From NCBI GenBank assembly GCA_024741835.1, contig JAENRP010000219.1, forward strand, positions 1 to 64,000: a stretch of 64,000 bases of DNA. Direction: 5' to 3'. Positions 34,901 to 46,731 of this stretch are shown one piece after another. Position 1 is the stretch's first letter; each line of letters opens with the position of its first letter. Both the position numbers and the translations under genes were made by a program. The stretch comes from Diplocarpon mali. Its lineage: Eukaryota > Ascomycota > Leotiomycetes > Helotiales > Drepanopezizaceae. The notes beneath the pieces are model-generated. The model was not told where the DNA came from. It saw nothing but the letters and a program-made list of their open reading frames with translations, and ran no database searches.

Positions 34901-35030
34901 AGTAAAAAGTTTAAAATTATTATTATTATTAGTATTTTTAAATATTAATATTAAAAAAGTAAGTAGCAGTCCTAAGTTATTTAAAGACGTCTTTTTATCC
35001 TCCTACTTATAGGCTAGGCCTAGGAGTAGA
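31951..35030 (-). pseudogene. Element D gag and protease region (relic)
   Basis: The 33990-35000 part matches the gag of H (42380-43440) and H2 (55860-56860) in reverse orientation, including palindromes at the same places (33996 against 43357 and 55870; 35005 against 42381 and 56840). Between 32000 and 33900 lies less conserved sequence, where protease and the gag-pol junction are expected. I could not place the protease active site. A palindrome is at 32080-32102. Confidence 0.65.
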
Positions 35031-35699
35031 ATTCCGGATTCTACTAAAAGTTTAATCCAAGTTTGCTAAGAGATTCTAAGTAGGTGTTAAATAGCTAATA
35101 GGAGCGTTGCGACTAATTGTAATAAGATAAGGTTTACTTAATCTAAAACTAATTTCTAAGATAAGGTTTATATTTAAGATTCTTCTTAGCCTTTAAGCCA
35201 ATTCCTATTAGTCTTTAGAATAAAGGGGTCTTTAGAGACGATTCTAAAGCAATTTTTAGAGTTCTATTAAGCTAAGGCGGCTGAATTATTAGATTCGAAT
35301 TTCTAAAGATTCTAAGGAGGCACTTCCTATTAGAGTTTGCACTTAGTATTACTTAAGTACTTAAAACTACTGCTATTTAAGATTACTATTATAAGGTTTA
35401 TTAAACTTTTCATACCGAAAAGCCAAAAATTCCGAGAATCTCAAAGTTAAGGAAGAAAATAGGGGTTTTTAAAGCAGAGCCGAAAAGGGAAAATCTAAGG
35501 TTATTAATAATTGCTAAATGAAAATCGATAGTTCTAAGTAATTAGGCGATTAAGGATAAGGGTTTTAAAGTTGATTAAAATACTATAAGTATTTCGAAGA
35601 CATATTTTAAAGGCCGGTCTTTTATCTACGAACTAAGAGATTAATAAGATCGTATAAGGATGGAAATCTTAAGAAATCGGTCCTTGCGTAGGTTATTAA
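35031..35699 (-). other. Leader of element D, no gene
   Basis: Between the gag start and the 5' LTR; closely parallels 41688-42380 (H) and 56863-57576 (H2). The primer-site-like sequence lies at the LTR edge. Confidence 0.6.
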
Positions 35700-35944
35700 T
35701 ATAAAATAAAAGGGAGATAATATAAGAATAGGCCTAAGGGAAGACCTAAAAACAAGAGGAAGAAGTACTATAAGCGGGCTCTCTTAGATAAGATGTTAGG
35801 AATAAGTCTTAAGTATAGGGTATATTTAGTACTATGGCGATACGCGCTATCTCTATATATAAAAGGTGGCCCTTTTATCCTCCTACTGGCCTGCGCCGAT
35901 TATATGATATATGTCACGAGACCTATCCATCTCAGGTCTTTATA
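35700..35944 (-). repeat. 5' LTR of D
   Basis: 245 bp, TATAAAATAAAAGGGAG..CAGGTCTTTATA in plus reading. The part around 35860-35935 is clean (CTGGCCTGCGCC, GTCACGAGACC), the left part is RIPed. Confidence 0.87.
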
Positions 35945-38900
35945 ATAATAGGCTATTAAAGCTATTAAAAGCCAAAAGCCTATTAAAGTATTAGCTAATA
36001 TATAGAAGATTTGAATATTTAAAGTTAAAGAAATTAAAGGGCTTATATAAGGTCTTGACCTTAAAATAGAAGATCTAAGTATTAAAGGATCGCTTAATAT
36101 ACCGAATTTGCAAGCTAATAAAACTTCGAAATCAGACGCAAACTAAGCTTAATTTCTAAAAAGATTCAATACTAGCGCTAATATCTATTAATACTATTAG
36201 ACTATTTATAACCTTAATTAAAGGAAATAATTAGTTTTCTTAAATAGTAGATAACTCTACTTAGCAGATATAGACTATTTGCGCTAAGACCAAATCTAAG
36301 CTTATAAAAAAGCTAGAAACTTAAAAAGTAATAGAGGAATACCAGACCTAATTAAAGCTAATAGCTATTAGGTCTAATAATATATTAAAGATTAAGGCAA
36401 AGTTTAATAAATAGGTAAAATAAGGAGTTTGTTATAAACTAATTATAATATATGAAGGTTCCTATTAAAATAGTATTGCTAAGCGAAGTATCTAATAAGT
36501 AGAGACCGACTATTGCACTTTACTATAAGATACTAACTTACTATTAGAATTCTAAGACCTTGCGGTTAAGGCAGATATATACCTACGAAATAGAATAGGT
36601 AGTAGACTAATAGTTAATAGCACTTGAATATTACTATATAAGGCATATTTTAAATAGAAATTAAGCTTAGACTATATCTGCGTCTTTAAAAGTATCTGCT
36701 ACTCCTATATTAGCCTAAAGTCCTAGCTTATAGGTATAAAGAGTAAGAAGCTAATAAATTAAGGTAAAGAGTATATATTTATTAAGTATATTAAATAGAT
36801 AATAAAGTAATAGATAGTATATATATTAGATCTAAGGCAAGTAATTATATCTTTAGTAGTTAAGTTTGATAAATCTTAAAATAAGGAGGAGCTATCCTTA
36901 AAGCTCTATATACTTAGAGATTCGCAAGGTATACTATTCAATAGTAATACTATTAAGCCGAACTAATAACCCCTTTCTCTTAACTTAAGTATATTAAGCG
37001 TACCTGCTAATTAACGACCTATTAGTCGCCTAAAGACCGAATAGACTATTCCTATCATCTGCGAACTATTTAAAGTATAAAATAACTTTAATATTATTAT
37101 CCCTTTAATTAAAGTACCTATAGTAAAGGATATTCCTAAAATAGGTATAAGTAATAATAAGCCTCTACTATTAGAAAGCGATTCCTTAAATGATAAGCCT
37201 ATAGAACCTATAGTCAAACCTATATCTTTAAAGAGGAATAGAGACTTAAAATTAGAAGATAACTTAAATAAATGCAAGTCTAAGTGTATCTAAGCTATAA
37301 TAGTATATAAGATCTATAAGCTCGAACTTTAATAAAGCTTTAATAAAGATAATACATTCCTAGCCGCTAGAGGGATAATGAAAATCTCTCTTCTAAAGAC
37401 GTATAATAAAGCTATTAATAATCTAAAGAATAAAGCAGTATAAAATAAGGCAATTTAAGAGGAGATAAGCTCTTTTATTATAAATGGTATATAGATAGAG
37501 GAACTAATACTAAAGGATATGAACCTAGTATTAATAAAGTGGGTCTTTATAATTAAGATATATGCAAATAGGACCTTAGAATATTATAAGGTAAGGCTTA
37601 TAGCTAAGGGCTTCTCCTAATAGTATGGAAAAGACTACTTCAATACATTTATACTAATAGTTCATATAAATACCCTTTGCATATTTATAGTAATAGTAGC
37701 TGCTAAGGACCTTGAATGCAAATAGTACAATATTAAAAATACATTTACTAAAGCAACTATAAAGGAACGGATTTTTCTATTCCAACCTAATAGTATTCTT
37801 ATATACGCTGGCCACTATTTTTATATACTTCGCAGTATCTATAGGCTTAAATAATCAGCCTATAATTAGAACCTCTTATATAGCTCTACTTTAATAGAAA
37901 TAGGATTCGTTTAAAGCCTAGCTAACCCTTATTTATTTACTTATACTAAGCGTAAAATCAAGTTGCTATTATATATTAATAATATTACTATAGCTATGAA
38001 AACAACTATTTAATTAAATTGGTTCTTTATAACAATTCGGAAACGTTTTAATACTAAGGATCTAAGGGGAATTTATAAGATCCTTAGTATCTGCGTTATA
38101 AGGAACTGTTCTACTTAAGAACTTTAGTTAAACTAAGAGCAGTATATTAAGAAGATCCTAGATCGAATAGGACTTTCTACTTATACTCCTAACTTTAAGC
38201 TAAAGCGTACTCTAATCGAAGGAAAGTATAATAAGTTAGAGCCTACTAATAAAAATAAGTAAAGAGGAGATCTGAAGAAGTACTAATAGGATATTAAAGC
38301 GATTATATATACTATAGTATATATAAGACTAGATATTGCCTTTGTTATTAAGCAATTTAATCAGAACTTAAAGGATCTAATGATTTAATATAAGAATGCA
38401 GTCAAGCGATTTAAAAGGTACCTTCGATTAATAATTATATAAAAGGTAAGATATAGACTAACGAAATATATAAGCGTAAAGCTTAAGGTATATATTGATT
38501 TTAACTAGGCAAATATAAAAGGTTGGAAAAGTATATCTAGAAGCGTAGTAGTACTATATAGTAGACCTATATTATAAGGAAGTAGGAAGTAGAAATCAAT
38601 AGCTATTGCAAGCACTAAGGCCAAATATATATTAATATTATTAAATTGCAAGCAAGGATTATAGATCGCCTAAGTTCTAAAAGATATAGGTTTCATTAAG
38701 TATATTAGATAAGATAGGAATTATATTAATCTTTAAATAGATAATATAAAGGTAATTGTACTTATAAAGAATCCATACTTATATAAGCGATTAAAATATA
38801 TTAATATTATCTATTACTTTATCTGCGACCTTATTATAAAGAATAAGTTATTAATTACTTATATCCTAACTAATCGAATAATAGTAGATGGATTTATAAA

Positions 38901-38980
38901 GCTACTAAAGATAGTTGCAAAGTTCGAAACATTTGAAGATATACTAGAGTTATAGAAGATAGTAGGGGCTTAGTAAGCTT
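35945..38980 (+). pseudogene. Copia C integrase, RT and RNase H (relic)
   Basis: Integrase C-terminal part about 36560-36900: KADIYLRNRI, then KLSLDYICVFKS (family K.SL.HLRVFG), then a VIISLVVKFD strand. RT about 37500-38150: WVFIIKIYANRTLEYYKVRLIAKGFS (in pieces the family W.FK.K....G...YKARLVAKGF), NTFTKATI (family D..TAFLNG), and YINNI at about 37972 for YVDDI with both Asp lost. RNase H about 38580-38900 with KNPYLYKRLKYINIIYYF (family NP..H.R.KHID..YHF) and a final F-I-K-L-L. Dead by stops and active-site loss. Confidence 0.88.
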
Positions 38981-38987
38981 AAGGACG

Positions 38988-39139
38988 ACTCTTAGGCCCG
39001 CCTTGCGAGTTAGGTTATATAGTCTTATAGAGGAAAGTTTTTTTTAAATCAACTCCTAGGCCTAGACTGCGAATTAAGTCATATAGTCTTATAAAGGAAC
39101 GCTTTTGGGAAATTTGACTCTTAGTCCTGCCTTATAAGT
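38988..39139 (+). repeat. Three palindromes in the copia C 3' tail, spacing 64-65 bp
   Basis: Copies at 38988-39010, 39052-39074 and 39117-39139, embedded in a tandem unit with 'tatatagtcttata(g/a)agga'. The same triplet is in C2 at 61771, 61836 and 61898. The spacing is not a multiple of three, as expected outside coding sequence. Confidence 0.9.
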
Positions 39140-39277
39140 AGGGTTAGTGATTTTAATAGAGGTTGCTATTAATTAATTGTTTTTAATTTAAAGAGATACT
39201 TAAGAGTTAGATTAGCGCAAAAGGATAGTTATTATTTTCTTAACTGTAGGTTAATTAAAGTAAGGTCTGAGTAGAGG

Positions 39278-39472
39278 TATTAAGATAGGTAATATAGCTA
39301 TCACTCTGATATATTATTATATAACCCTACTGCTTAATTAGTAGGATATTAATATATATATAGCTATAGGGAAGAAAGGGATAACCTTCCTTCCTTAACT
39401 CTTACTAATATATCGACTATCGGCCTTTAGAAGCCTCCTTTACCTACTGCGCCGACTTACTTAAGCTCAATA
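39278..39472 (+). repeat. 3' LTR of copia C (195 bp)
   Basis: TATTAAGATAGG..AAGCTCAATA (ancestral TGTTGAG..CAACA). Matches 9964-10158, 19913-20107 and 61438-61632 in length and sequence. Confidence 0.9.
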
Positions 39473-41444
39473 TATTCTTATATAAAATAGCAGCTAAAGA
39501 TCTGCCGATCGCCTTATAGAACTTATCTTTAGAGACTCCTTTAAAGTCATCTACAGTTCCTTCTTTAGTAGGACCTCTATAAGGAATTATCACCCTTAAG
39601 CTCTAGTCGCTATTTGCCTTTTTAGAGACTGGCGAAGTAGCTTCTAATTCGCTTACTTCTACTCTTAAGTTTCTAAGCGGGTCTCTTAAAGAATTTGGAT
39701 TTAAGTTAAAGCCTTTTATATTATTAGTTAAAGGCTATAGAGTAGTATTAGTCTATAATACAGGCTCTTCTTATATAGTGGCTTCTTCTATAGCGATTGC
39801 ATTTAGCCTTACGATAAGCTCCGATTCCTTAAAAATGCCTTCGAACTTAGTATCCTAAGCTCTCTCTCCTTTTCTAATCAATTAGAGGGTTATCTCAAGT
39901 TCTTAGCGCGATATAGGGTTTGCGCGCTTAGCTTTTGGACTATAGAAGAGAGACTTATCGAATTCGATATTATAAGTCGTTATTACTTGCTAAAGCATAG
40001 GAACTTAGATTCTATAAATATTAAAGGTAATATATCTAATTAAGTAACCTAAGTGCCCTTATAGTTCAATTTTAAAGGTTCGGCGGTCCCTTCCCGCCTC
40101 CCTTTCCTTAATTAAAGGGTATGCGTAAGCGCTATACGTATAAACGCGACTTCAGTTAGGCTTTAAGCTCGCTATCATCTACTTAATAAGTAGTAGCTTA
40201 TAAAATCGAAAATACTACTTAAACCAATTATAAAAAGCCTTGCTTAATAAGATTATCTTCTTCTTAATAAGTAAGGAGATATTATAAAGGTATATAGCAG
40301 CCTTTACAACCTTTGGCCAAAGGCTTACTAGAAGCCTAGCGTAGATTCTCATTTTAATAGAGCGTTTAATCAACTCCCTTCCTACTCGCTCTGCGCCTCT
40401 ATTAGGTTGGTATATATAAGTAGGAGTAAGCTCTAAATCGATTCCCTCCTCTTTTACCTATCTTTAGTACTTTATAAGAGAGTCTTCCCTTAAGGAGATC
40501 ATTAAAGTATTATTATCTTACCTAATCTTATAAATAGAAAGCCTATATTAGCGTTTCACTTATACTTCAAAGGCCTAGAGGACCTTTATAACTACGTCTC
40601 TACCCTTCGATCTTAATAAAAACGTCTAAAGTATACTACTATACTTGTCCTTAATTAAAAGAACCTATAAGCAACTATTATATAAGTTGTTTAAAAAGTT
40701 AAAAAGATCCTAAGAGATCTTAAAGAAGGGCCTTAGAGATCGGTTCTTAAAGGTAGCGCGAGAAATAACTTGCTTAGCAAATGCTACTGCGCATATAGGG
40801 CACTCTAGCCTTTATATTCCCCTAATCTTTACTCCCTTAGCGCACTTAACTAGCGCTTAGAGAGCCTCTGCGCCTAGGTAGCTAGCGCAAAGGTACCAAG
40901 TATACGCGTTATTATCCTATACCTTAGTAGGTATATAGCTAGACTAAAACCTATTATAAAGCGTCGTCTTAGCTATAGGAAACGCTATTAAGGTAGAGAA
41001 GTCATATTAAAGCATATTTAAAAGATCCAAATAGTTGATAGGCTTATATTTAAAAAAAACGAGATTATAGTAACGCTCTAATTAAGCTCGCTTTACAAAA
41101 TCTTCAATACTCTTAAAGCGCAAAGTAAGGTCTACCCTAGAGTATTAAAAACCCTTATCTATAAGGAGCCTCTTTAAGATAATATTAGTAGTAAACTCCT
41201 TTATAATAGTAACGTTGCGAAGCGTTATCCCTATAGAAGAGCTATCACGCTATAAAAGAGAGTCTATTATATATCTATTACCTCTCCTAATGATTAAGAG
41301 TCTTAAGGTACCTGCTTTAATATATTACTACAAGTCGCCAAAAGGCTTAAAGGTGCCTGCAATAAGTAAATCCTTTAAATTAATGATATAAGTAGCTACG
41401 CAATTATCAAGGAGCGTACTTAAGGAGAGCGGGTGGCGTTCTAG
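39473..41444 (-). pseudogene. Copia G protease C-terminus and integrase (relic)
   Basis: Protease: LERHPLSLSTLLDNCVATYI, where LLDNC.AT stands for the LLDSGATxH active site with mutations. Then CPICAVAFAKQVISR (family C..C..AK....R) of the integrase finger near 40740-40800, DNNTLMISLREDS (DN catalytic step), EEGIDLELTPTY and QPNRGAERVGRE near 40380-40450 (family EP.GGAERAG, catalytic Glu), and AAIYLYNI. These identify a fungal copia integrase. Inactivated by stops. Confidence 0.88.
41440..41444. repeat. Target-site duplication CTAG of H (41441-41444; partner 44431-44434)
   Basis: Four bases CTAG on each side of H; the fifth bases differ. H2 of the same family also shows 4 bp (CTAT). Confidence 0.8.
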
Positions 41445-42379
41445 TATAGAGACCTGGAAGTGGAGGATCTTGTGACATAGGTCATATGGTCAGATGAGGA
41501 CTAAGAAAGGGGTATATATAGGACTACTATTGTACTTAGAGATAGCGCGCAATGCTAACCACCTATTCTACCTCTAACTAGTGAATTGTCTTAGTTCTTC
41601 TTTGGAGAGCCTGCTTATAGTGCTTCCTCCCTCTTTGTCTTTGGTCTTTACGTAGGCCTATTCTTGTATTATCTCCTCCCTCTTATATTAGTGACCTACG
41701 CAGGGACGATTCCTTTGAGATTTCGTCTTTATACGACTTCTCCTTTTGATTCTCTTAGTTCGTAGATAAGAGATCAACCCTTTGAAAACCTCTTAAAATA
41801 ATAATCATTTAGTTATTTGGAACTGTCGGTTGTCATTCTTCTATTATCGACCTTGCAATCACTTAGTTATTTAGAACTATCGATTGCCACTCTTTATTAT
41901 TAATAACCTTAGATTTTCCCTTTTTAGCTCTGCTTCGAAAACCCCTATTTTTCTTCCTTAACTCTAAGATTTTCGGAATTTTCGGCTTCTTAGTATGAAA
42001 AGTTTGGCAAACCCTATAATAGCAATCTTAAATAGTAATAGTTTTGAGTACTTAAGTAATACTAAGCGCAAACTCTAATCGGAAGTATCTCTTTAGAATC
42101 TTTAGAAATCCAAATCTGATAATCCAGCTGCCTCGGCTTGATAGAACTTTGAAAACTGCCTTAGAATCGTCTTTAGAGACCCCTTTATTCTAAGGACTAA
42201 TAGGAATTATCCTAAAAGCTAAGATGAATCTTTCTTAAAAACTTTATTTTAGAAATTAGTCTTTAACTTGATAAACCTTTACTTACTATTAGTGATTGTA
42301 GTACCCTTATTTGCTATTTTATACTTATTAAAGAAGTCTTGGTAAAGTATAAATAAACTTTTAGCAGAAGCCGGATTTT

Positions 42380-43440
42380 CACTCTTAGGCCAGGCCTGTA
42401 AGTAGGAATATAAAAATACAATTTTGCGCGACTTAAGTTCTTTACCTTCCCCTTTGACAACTGCACCTGCTTTTTTAATATTAATACTTGAAAATACTAA
42501 AAATATTAATTTTAAACCTCCTTCCGACCCTTTGCCTAAATCCTTTTAAGCCCGTCCTAGTTACTTTAAGATTGACTCGGATTCTGAAAACTCCTTAGAA
42601 TACCTTAGGCCTTGTATTCGACCTAGCTCTCCTCCTACTAAAACGAATAAAGCGATAATAGCCGCTTTTAAAGCTATTACTAATCATTTTCCCCTCCTTA
42701 GTTCCCTTAGCGCTTCTTATTTTACTAAAGCTAATATTACTGATTTCTTTAAATAATATAAGGAGACTTGCTATAATTTTGATATTAGATATAATAAGAT
42801 AATCAATTGACTTTCCTACTATTGCGACTAAACTAGTAAAGATATTATTAAATCTCTACTTAAGTAGAAGCTTCGCAAGTCTTAGGAACTACTTATTAAG
42901 GCTTTTAAAGCTAAATTCTAGGAATTCGATAGATAGTAGATTCGCAATACTTTGGCCTTTCTAAAGGAGTTTATTCTTATTACTTGCACTCTTAAGGAAC
43001 TTAAAAACTACTATTAGACCTTTATATAAGTGTCGAATACCTTAATTGATTAGAAGATTCTTAGTAAAGTTGAAAGAGGACGCCTTTTCTTATTTAGATT
43101 GCCTATTAGCCTTTAAAATAAGATTATCAAGCATTTTAGAATTAATAAGCGTAATCTAGTAATATACGCTTAATTCGAAGACTTCTTAACCTTTGCCTTA
43201 AAATCAGACTTTAGCAAAAGGACTATTAAGATAATAGAAAAAGAAAAAGAGCCTACCTCCTCTTTTACTAAAGATCTTAAAAGCCTAGTATAAGAATATT
43301 CAAAGGCTCTAAAGGTTATTAAAGAGGTAAAGAGAAATCTAATAGTAATTCCCTTCACTTACGGTCTTAGCTTAAGAGTAAAATCGGCCTTAAAAATCAA
43401 GGAACTTAAAGCTTAGTTTTTTAAATTCCGCATTTAACGT
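42380..43440 (+). pseudogene. Gag of H (relic)
   Basis: Broken frame following a palindrome at 42381-42403. Readable blocks include a VTLRLTRI stretch and, near 43060-43180, LVKLKEDAFSYL and KIRLSSIL, a helical capsid-like pattern; homologous to D (33990-35000) and H2 (55860-56860). Gln/Trp stops throughout. A palindrome at 43357-43379 marks its end. The minus-strand open stretch 43170-43358 is an antisense shadow. Confidence 0.68.
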
Positions 43441-44187
43441 TTGGAAACCTTAATTAAAGGCCTTCTTTAAGAAACTTATTGCGCCCTTTAGTTTGGTAAT
43501 TAATAGGCCTTAGAAGGCAAAAACTAGCACGCGAACTTTAAATACTTAAATCCAGCTTCCCTTAGGTTGAATAAGCGAGTTGCCACCTTAGAAAGGCTTG
43601 ATAATCATATATAGCTATATTAAAGAAATTCCTAGATTATTAGTCGAATTTTATACAAAGCTTAGATTTTCTTTAGTAAGGACGCCTTTTAAGTTAGTTA
43701 AAGTATATATGCTTAAGATTACTTGAAATTGTCTTTGAATTTTCTTTGAAATTGCGATTTAATAGCTTTAATAACTTTAAGCTTTTGACTCGCGGTCTTA
43801 GATTAGGAGTCGCATTACCAAAGGAGAAAAAGGAGTTTTTATTATTTTTATTCGTTTACTACTGCACCTCCCCCCTTTCCTCTTCCCTCTCTCCCTTTAT
43901 ATATTTCTTTAAAATCCACTCGCGGGCCTAACCTATAAGTTAANNNNNNNNNNNNNNNNNNNNNNNNNNNNNNNNNNNNNNNNNNNNNNNNNNNNNNNNN
44001 NNNNNNNNNNNNNNNNNNNNNNNNNNNNNNNNNNNNNNNNNNNNTTTTCCTACTTTTACAACTTTAAATACTAACCTTACTTGCACTTATTATTTTTATA
44101 AATAGGAATTAGTATTCTCAACTTGTAAGAGTCTTATATTCTTTACTAATAGTAGTAAGGGCCGCTACTTAAATTAGTTAAAGTATA
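43441..44187 (+). other. 3' untranslated region of H with assembly gap
   Basis: Contains palindromes at 43788-43810 and 43918-43940 and 101 N (43944-44044) immediately after the second. The open stretch 43746-43931 spans them and is not conserved as a gene. The final part matches D and H2. Confidence 0.7.
43944..44044. other. Assembly gap (101 N)
   Basis: Starts three bases after a palindrome copy in the 3' region of H. Confidence 1.
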
Positions 44188-44430
44188 TATAAAGACTTAA
44201 AAGTAGAGGATCTTATAATATAGGTTATATAGTTAGATAAGGATTAAGAAAGGGATATATATAGGACTACTATTATACTTAAAGATAGCGCGCAATGCTA
44301 ACTACCTATTTTACCCTTAACTAGTAAATTGTCCTAGTTCTTCTTTAGAGAGCCTGCTTATGGTACTTCCTCCCTCTTTGTCTTTGGTCTTTACGTAGGC
44401 CTATTCTTGTGTTGTCTCCTCCCTCTTATA

Positions 44431-46206
44431 CTAGCTTAAAGAGGTAGTAGACGTTAAACGATTCTTCAAAAGCGTTAAAGGCAGAGGGATCTATTATTAT
44501 AAAGACTAGTAAGTTCTCCCTTTTACTTAAACTATCCTTCTTAAAGGCTAAAGCCTTTCCTTTAAATTTATCAATTGCTATTACTATAATATCATTCTCC
44601 TTAAGCCATACTTAAAGACCCTTGAACTAGTCTCCTGCGTTTAACGCCTTTTATATTCGTAGGACCTCCTCTCGCAAGGGGAGAACTTTTATATTTTCCT
44701 TGCGCCTATCTATAGTATATAATAGTTTCCGATAGTCCTAAGGCTTCTAATAGTGATTTTTAAAGCCTTTACAAGAGCACTTAGGCCTGATCTCCCTTTT
44801 AAAGCTTATAGAGCGACTTTAGGAGCTGCTTTCTAAAGCCTGCGAAGGGGTTTCAGCATCTAGGAGAGACTCTAAAGTAGTAAAAACTGCTAGCCCTTTA
44901 TTATTAATTACTCTATTGGATTTAATGCCTGCTAAGGCGCGGCTTAGCTGCATTAGGTTATATTTATATAGGGTTCCTATCTACTTATTAGTGATTATTT
45001 CCTCCTTTAAGCGGATCGCCTAACTCGGATTAATCTTTACTATAACTAAGTCTAAAAAGTCAATTACTCCTAGTCTCCCTTTGATCTTAGGAAGACTATA
45101 TTACTCTATTAAGCGGTACGCCTCTTACTACTCCTGGATCTACTACTAAGTATTAGTTCTCTTAATCTTGCCTTAGCGTAGTATATCGCGGTACTAGAGC
45201 CTTGTCTAAGACTGAATAGCCTTATTAAAAGGCGCAATATCACACTTTAAAATAGATACTAGGCCTTAAAGTAAGAGTTACTAGTTTACTAAATTAGTAT
45301 ATAGGTTATTAGCAATAGTTCCACTTATAGGAGTATCTCTATTAGGTATTAAGGAGGAGAGCTTCTTAGCTTGAATTTGTACTTAAGCCATCGCGGAAGC
45401 TAAAAGCGTTCTATCGACGGTCTTAAAGACCTATTCTAGAAGTAGCTTATTGTGACGGCTCGAGCATAATACAGCACAGCGCAATACAAGGGGCCCGATT
45501 CATCCTTAGAATATTCAATTAAGGAGGGAAGCTCTAAGGTACGAGGAATCTACGGTATATATATGTGTGTGCGCTAAGCGAGGGCGCTAGTCTAAGCGCA
45601 CGCCTAATCAGGTGATCGAAGCACGTGATCCCTAATCAGGTGACAACCGTCACACTTATAGTATTTGCGTTAGGTCTTCCAAGTTTCCTTGCGCATAAGG
45701 TGCTCCTTTATCAGAATTTCATATTCGTCCTTAATATCTTTATAAGAGGCCTATAGAGGAGGAGCTTTTAACAGATCTCCTAAGGGAAAGCGGGCGTAAA
45801 TCTATTTAGATAGAATCGCTGTATACTCTTTATATAACCTTGCGTATATTATGCAGAGGTTAGCCGTTTCCAGTTCCTTAAGCTCTTATATAAAGGGAGC
45901 TTGAGGCTCAGTCTCTATAATTGACTTAAATAGGAGTCTTAGATCGGTAAAAATAGTAATATTATAGAGCTTAGCGAAGAATATATATTTACTAAACTAC
46001 TTCACCTAAGAGGCAAAGGTATTAAGGCAAGGCTTAGAGATGCTTAAAGAGTCAGATATATTAAATAGAGTCTAGTAAAAAAGGTTAGGTATATAAATAG
46101 AGTTTGCAAATAAGGTTCGATTGGAAAATAGAGATTTATTAATTGAAAATAAAGGTCCTTTAAGTTATTATAAATATTCGAAAAGTCGGTTAGGAGCTCA
46201 AAGGGC
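44431..46206 (-). pseudogene. Copia G gag and protease N-terminus (relic)
   Basis: Minus-strand sequence. Near 44790 a C-S-C-KGFKNHY region is a degraded zinc-binding stretch (family CPCG...H..W). IIDPSAFNAF near 44480-44510 precedes protease. Upstream, about 46150-45660, are helical Gag segments such as PQAPFI.ELKEL and AYTAILSK. The gene is interrupted by a clean solo LTR (45451-45654). Gag forms particles for the copia element. Stops are frequent; no start is assigned. Confidence 0.65.
45451..45654. repeat. Solo LTR I, little RIP, TSD CTTAT
   Basis: 204 bp, TGTGACGGCTCGAGC..GACAACCGTCACA, flanked by CTTAT at 45446-45450 and 45655-45659. Terminal inverted repeat TGTGACGG/CCGTCACA. G/C-rich for the window, with unmutated CACGTG and two ATCAGGTGA repeats. 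The insertion is young relative to the RIPed copia G gag around it. Confidence 0.95.
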
Positions 46207-46288
46207 CCTCTAGCCGGTTATATGCAAAGAGAAAGCATATTAAAGTGCTTATAGGGCTTATAACTATATTGCGGTCGGCTAGAGGGCC
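46204..46288. repeat. 13-bp inverted repeat at the edge of LTR J1
   Basis: GGCCCTCTAGCCG at 46204-46216 is the exact reverse complement of CGGCTAGAGGGCC at 46276-46288. The second arm is the end of LTR J1, so the first is probably a fragment of another J LTR in opposite orientation. Confidence 0.7.
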
Positions 46289-46461
46289 TTTATTAGGTCG
46301 CTTAGGAGGCTTATAGAAGTAGGAGAAGATGATTGATTATATTATTCTTTAGTATATATATAGTAAGGAGACTTTAGAAAGAAAAGGGAGAGTCTATGAC
46401 TTAGCAGAGTCACGTGGAGGGTCTCCAGAATAAGTGGAGACTCCGCCCATTCTGCACGACA
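46265..46461 (-). repeat. LTR J1 (197 bp, probably solo)
   Basis: TATATTGCGGTCGG..TGCACGACA in plus reading; reverse complement of J2 (60916-61112), same length of 197 bp. No clear target duplication. Its right two thirds are clean (CTCCGCCCATTCTG), its start is RIPed. It separates copia G from gypsy K. Confidence 0.85.
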
Positions 46462-46731
46462 TTTTATTAATTAGGGGTAAGGGGTATCGATCTTTATAAG
46501 TAAGGTTATTAAGCATATAGTAGTTTATATAGAATTATAAGGAGCTATCGGCCTTTTTTACAAATAGTACTAGCATAGCATAGGAGGCGGAGGAGGCTTT
46601 GATAAATCCTTTATTAAGGTTATTAATAAGGTACGCCTTTACTATTTCTAGCTTAGGTATAGATATCTTATATAAAGGGGAGTATCAAAGGGCCTTTTAA
46701 GTACCTTCGGCTGTGACGACTGGGAGTATAA

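Larger units (their letters stand above)
20213..35944 (-). mobile_element. Giant Ty3/gypsy element D with two extra paralogous ORFs (about 15.7 kb)
   Basis: LTRs at 20213-20448 and 35700-35944 in the same orientation frame a minus-strand element. Just inside the right LTR (35676-35699) is a primer-site-like TTAATAACCTACGCAAGGACC (reverse strand), matching the site next to the H and H2 LTRs. Coding order right to left is gag, protease, RT, RNase H, integrase, ORF-A, ORF-B, 3' untranslated region. Integrase is thus followed by some 7.7 kb of additional coding sequence, much more than the usual gypsy layout. Thirteen palindrome copies occur along it. No matching target duplication flanks it, so the ends may have recombined. 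Confidence 0.85.
35945..39472 (+). mobile_element. Copia C, 3' portion (integrase to 3' LTR), RIP-degraded
   Basis: Plus-strand copia pol from the integrase zinc-finger region to RNase H, three palindromes in the tail (38988, 39052, 39117), and a 195-bp 3' LTR. Same family as copia A and C2. Gag and protease that should lie between the leader at 20212 and 35945 are absent, so the two sides of D are not simply one element split by D. Confidence 0.82.
41445..44430 (+). mobile_element. H: gag-only derivative of element D (non-autonomous LTR element)
   Basis: 2,986 bp with two 243-bp LTRs (41445-41687 and 44188-44430), TSD CTAG, D-type primer-site region (TTAGTGACCTACGCAGGGACG after the 5' LTR), gag and 3' untranslated region, but no pol. 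Matches the ends of D (leader, gag, 3' tail). Such gag-only elements must use Pol from a relative. Inserted in the copia G protease. Confidence 0.88.
39473..46206 (-). mobile_element. Ty1/copia element G, partial, split by H and by a solo LTR
   Basis: Minus-strand copia of a different family: gag about 46180-44600, protease 44600-44431 and then 41444-40950 after removing H, integrase 40900-39473. RT, RNase H and LTRs are missing, left end at the copia C LTR. The reading frame of protease closes exactly over the CTAG duplication when H is removed. Confidence 0.82.
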
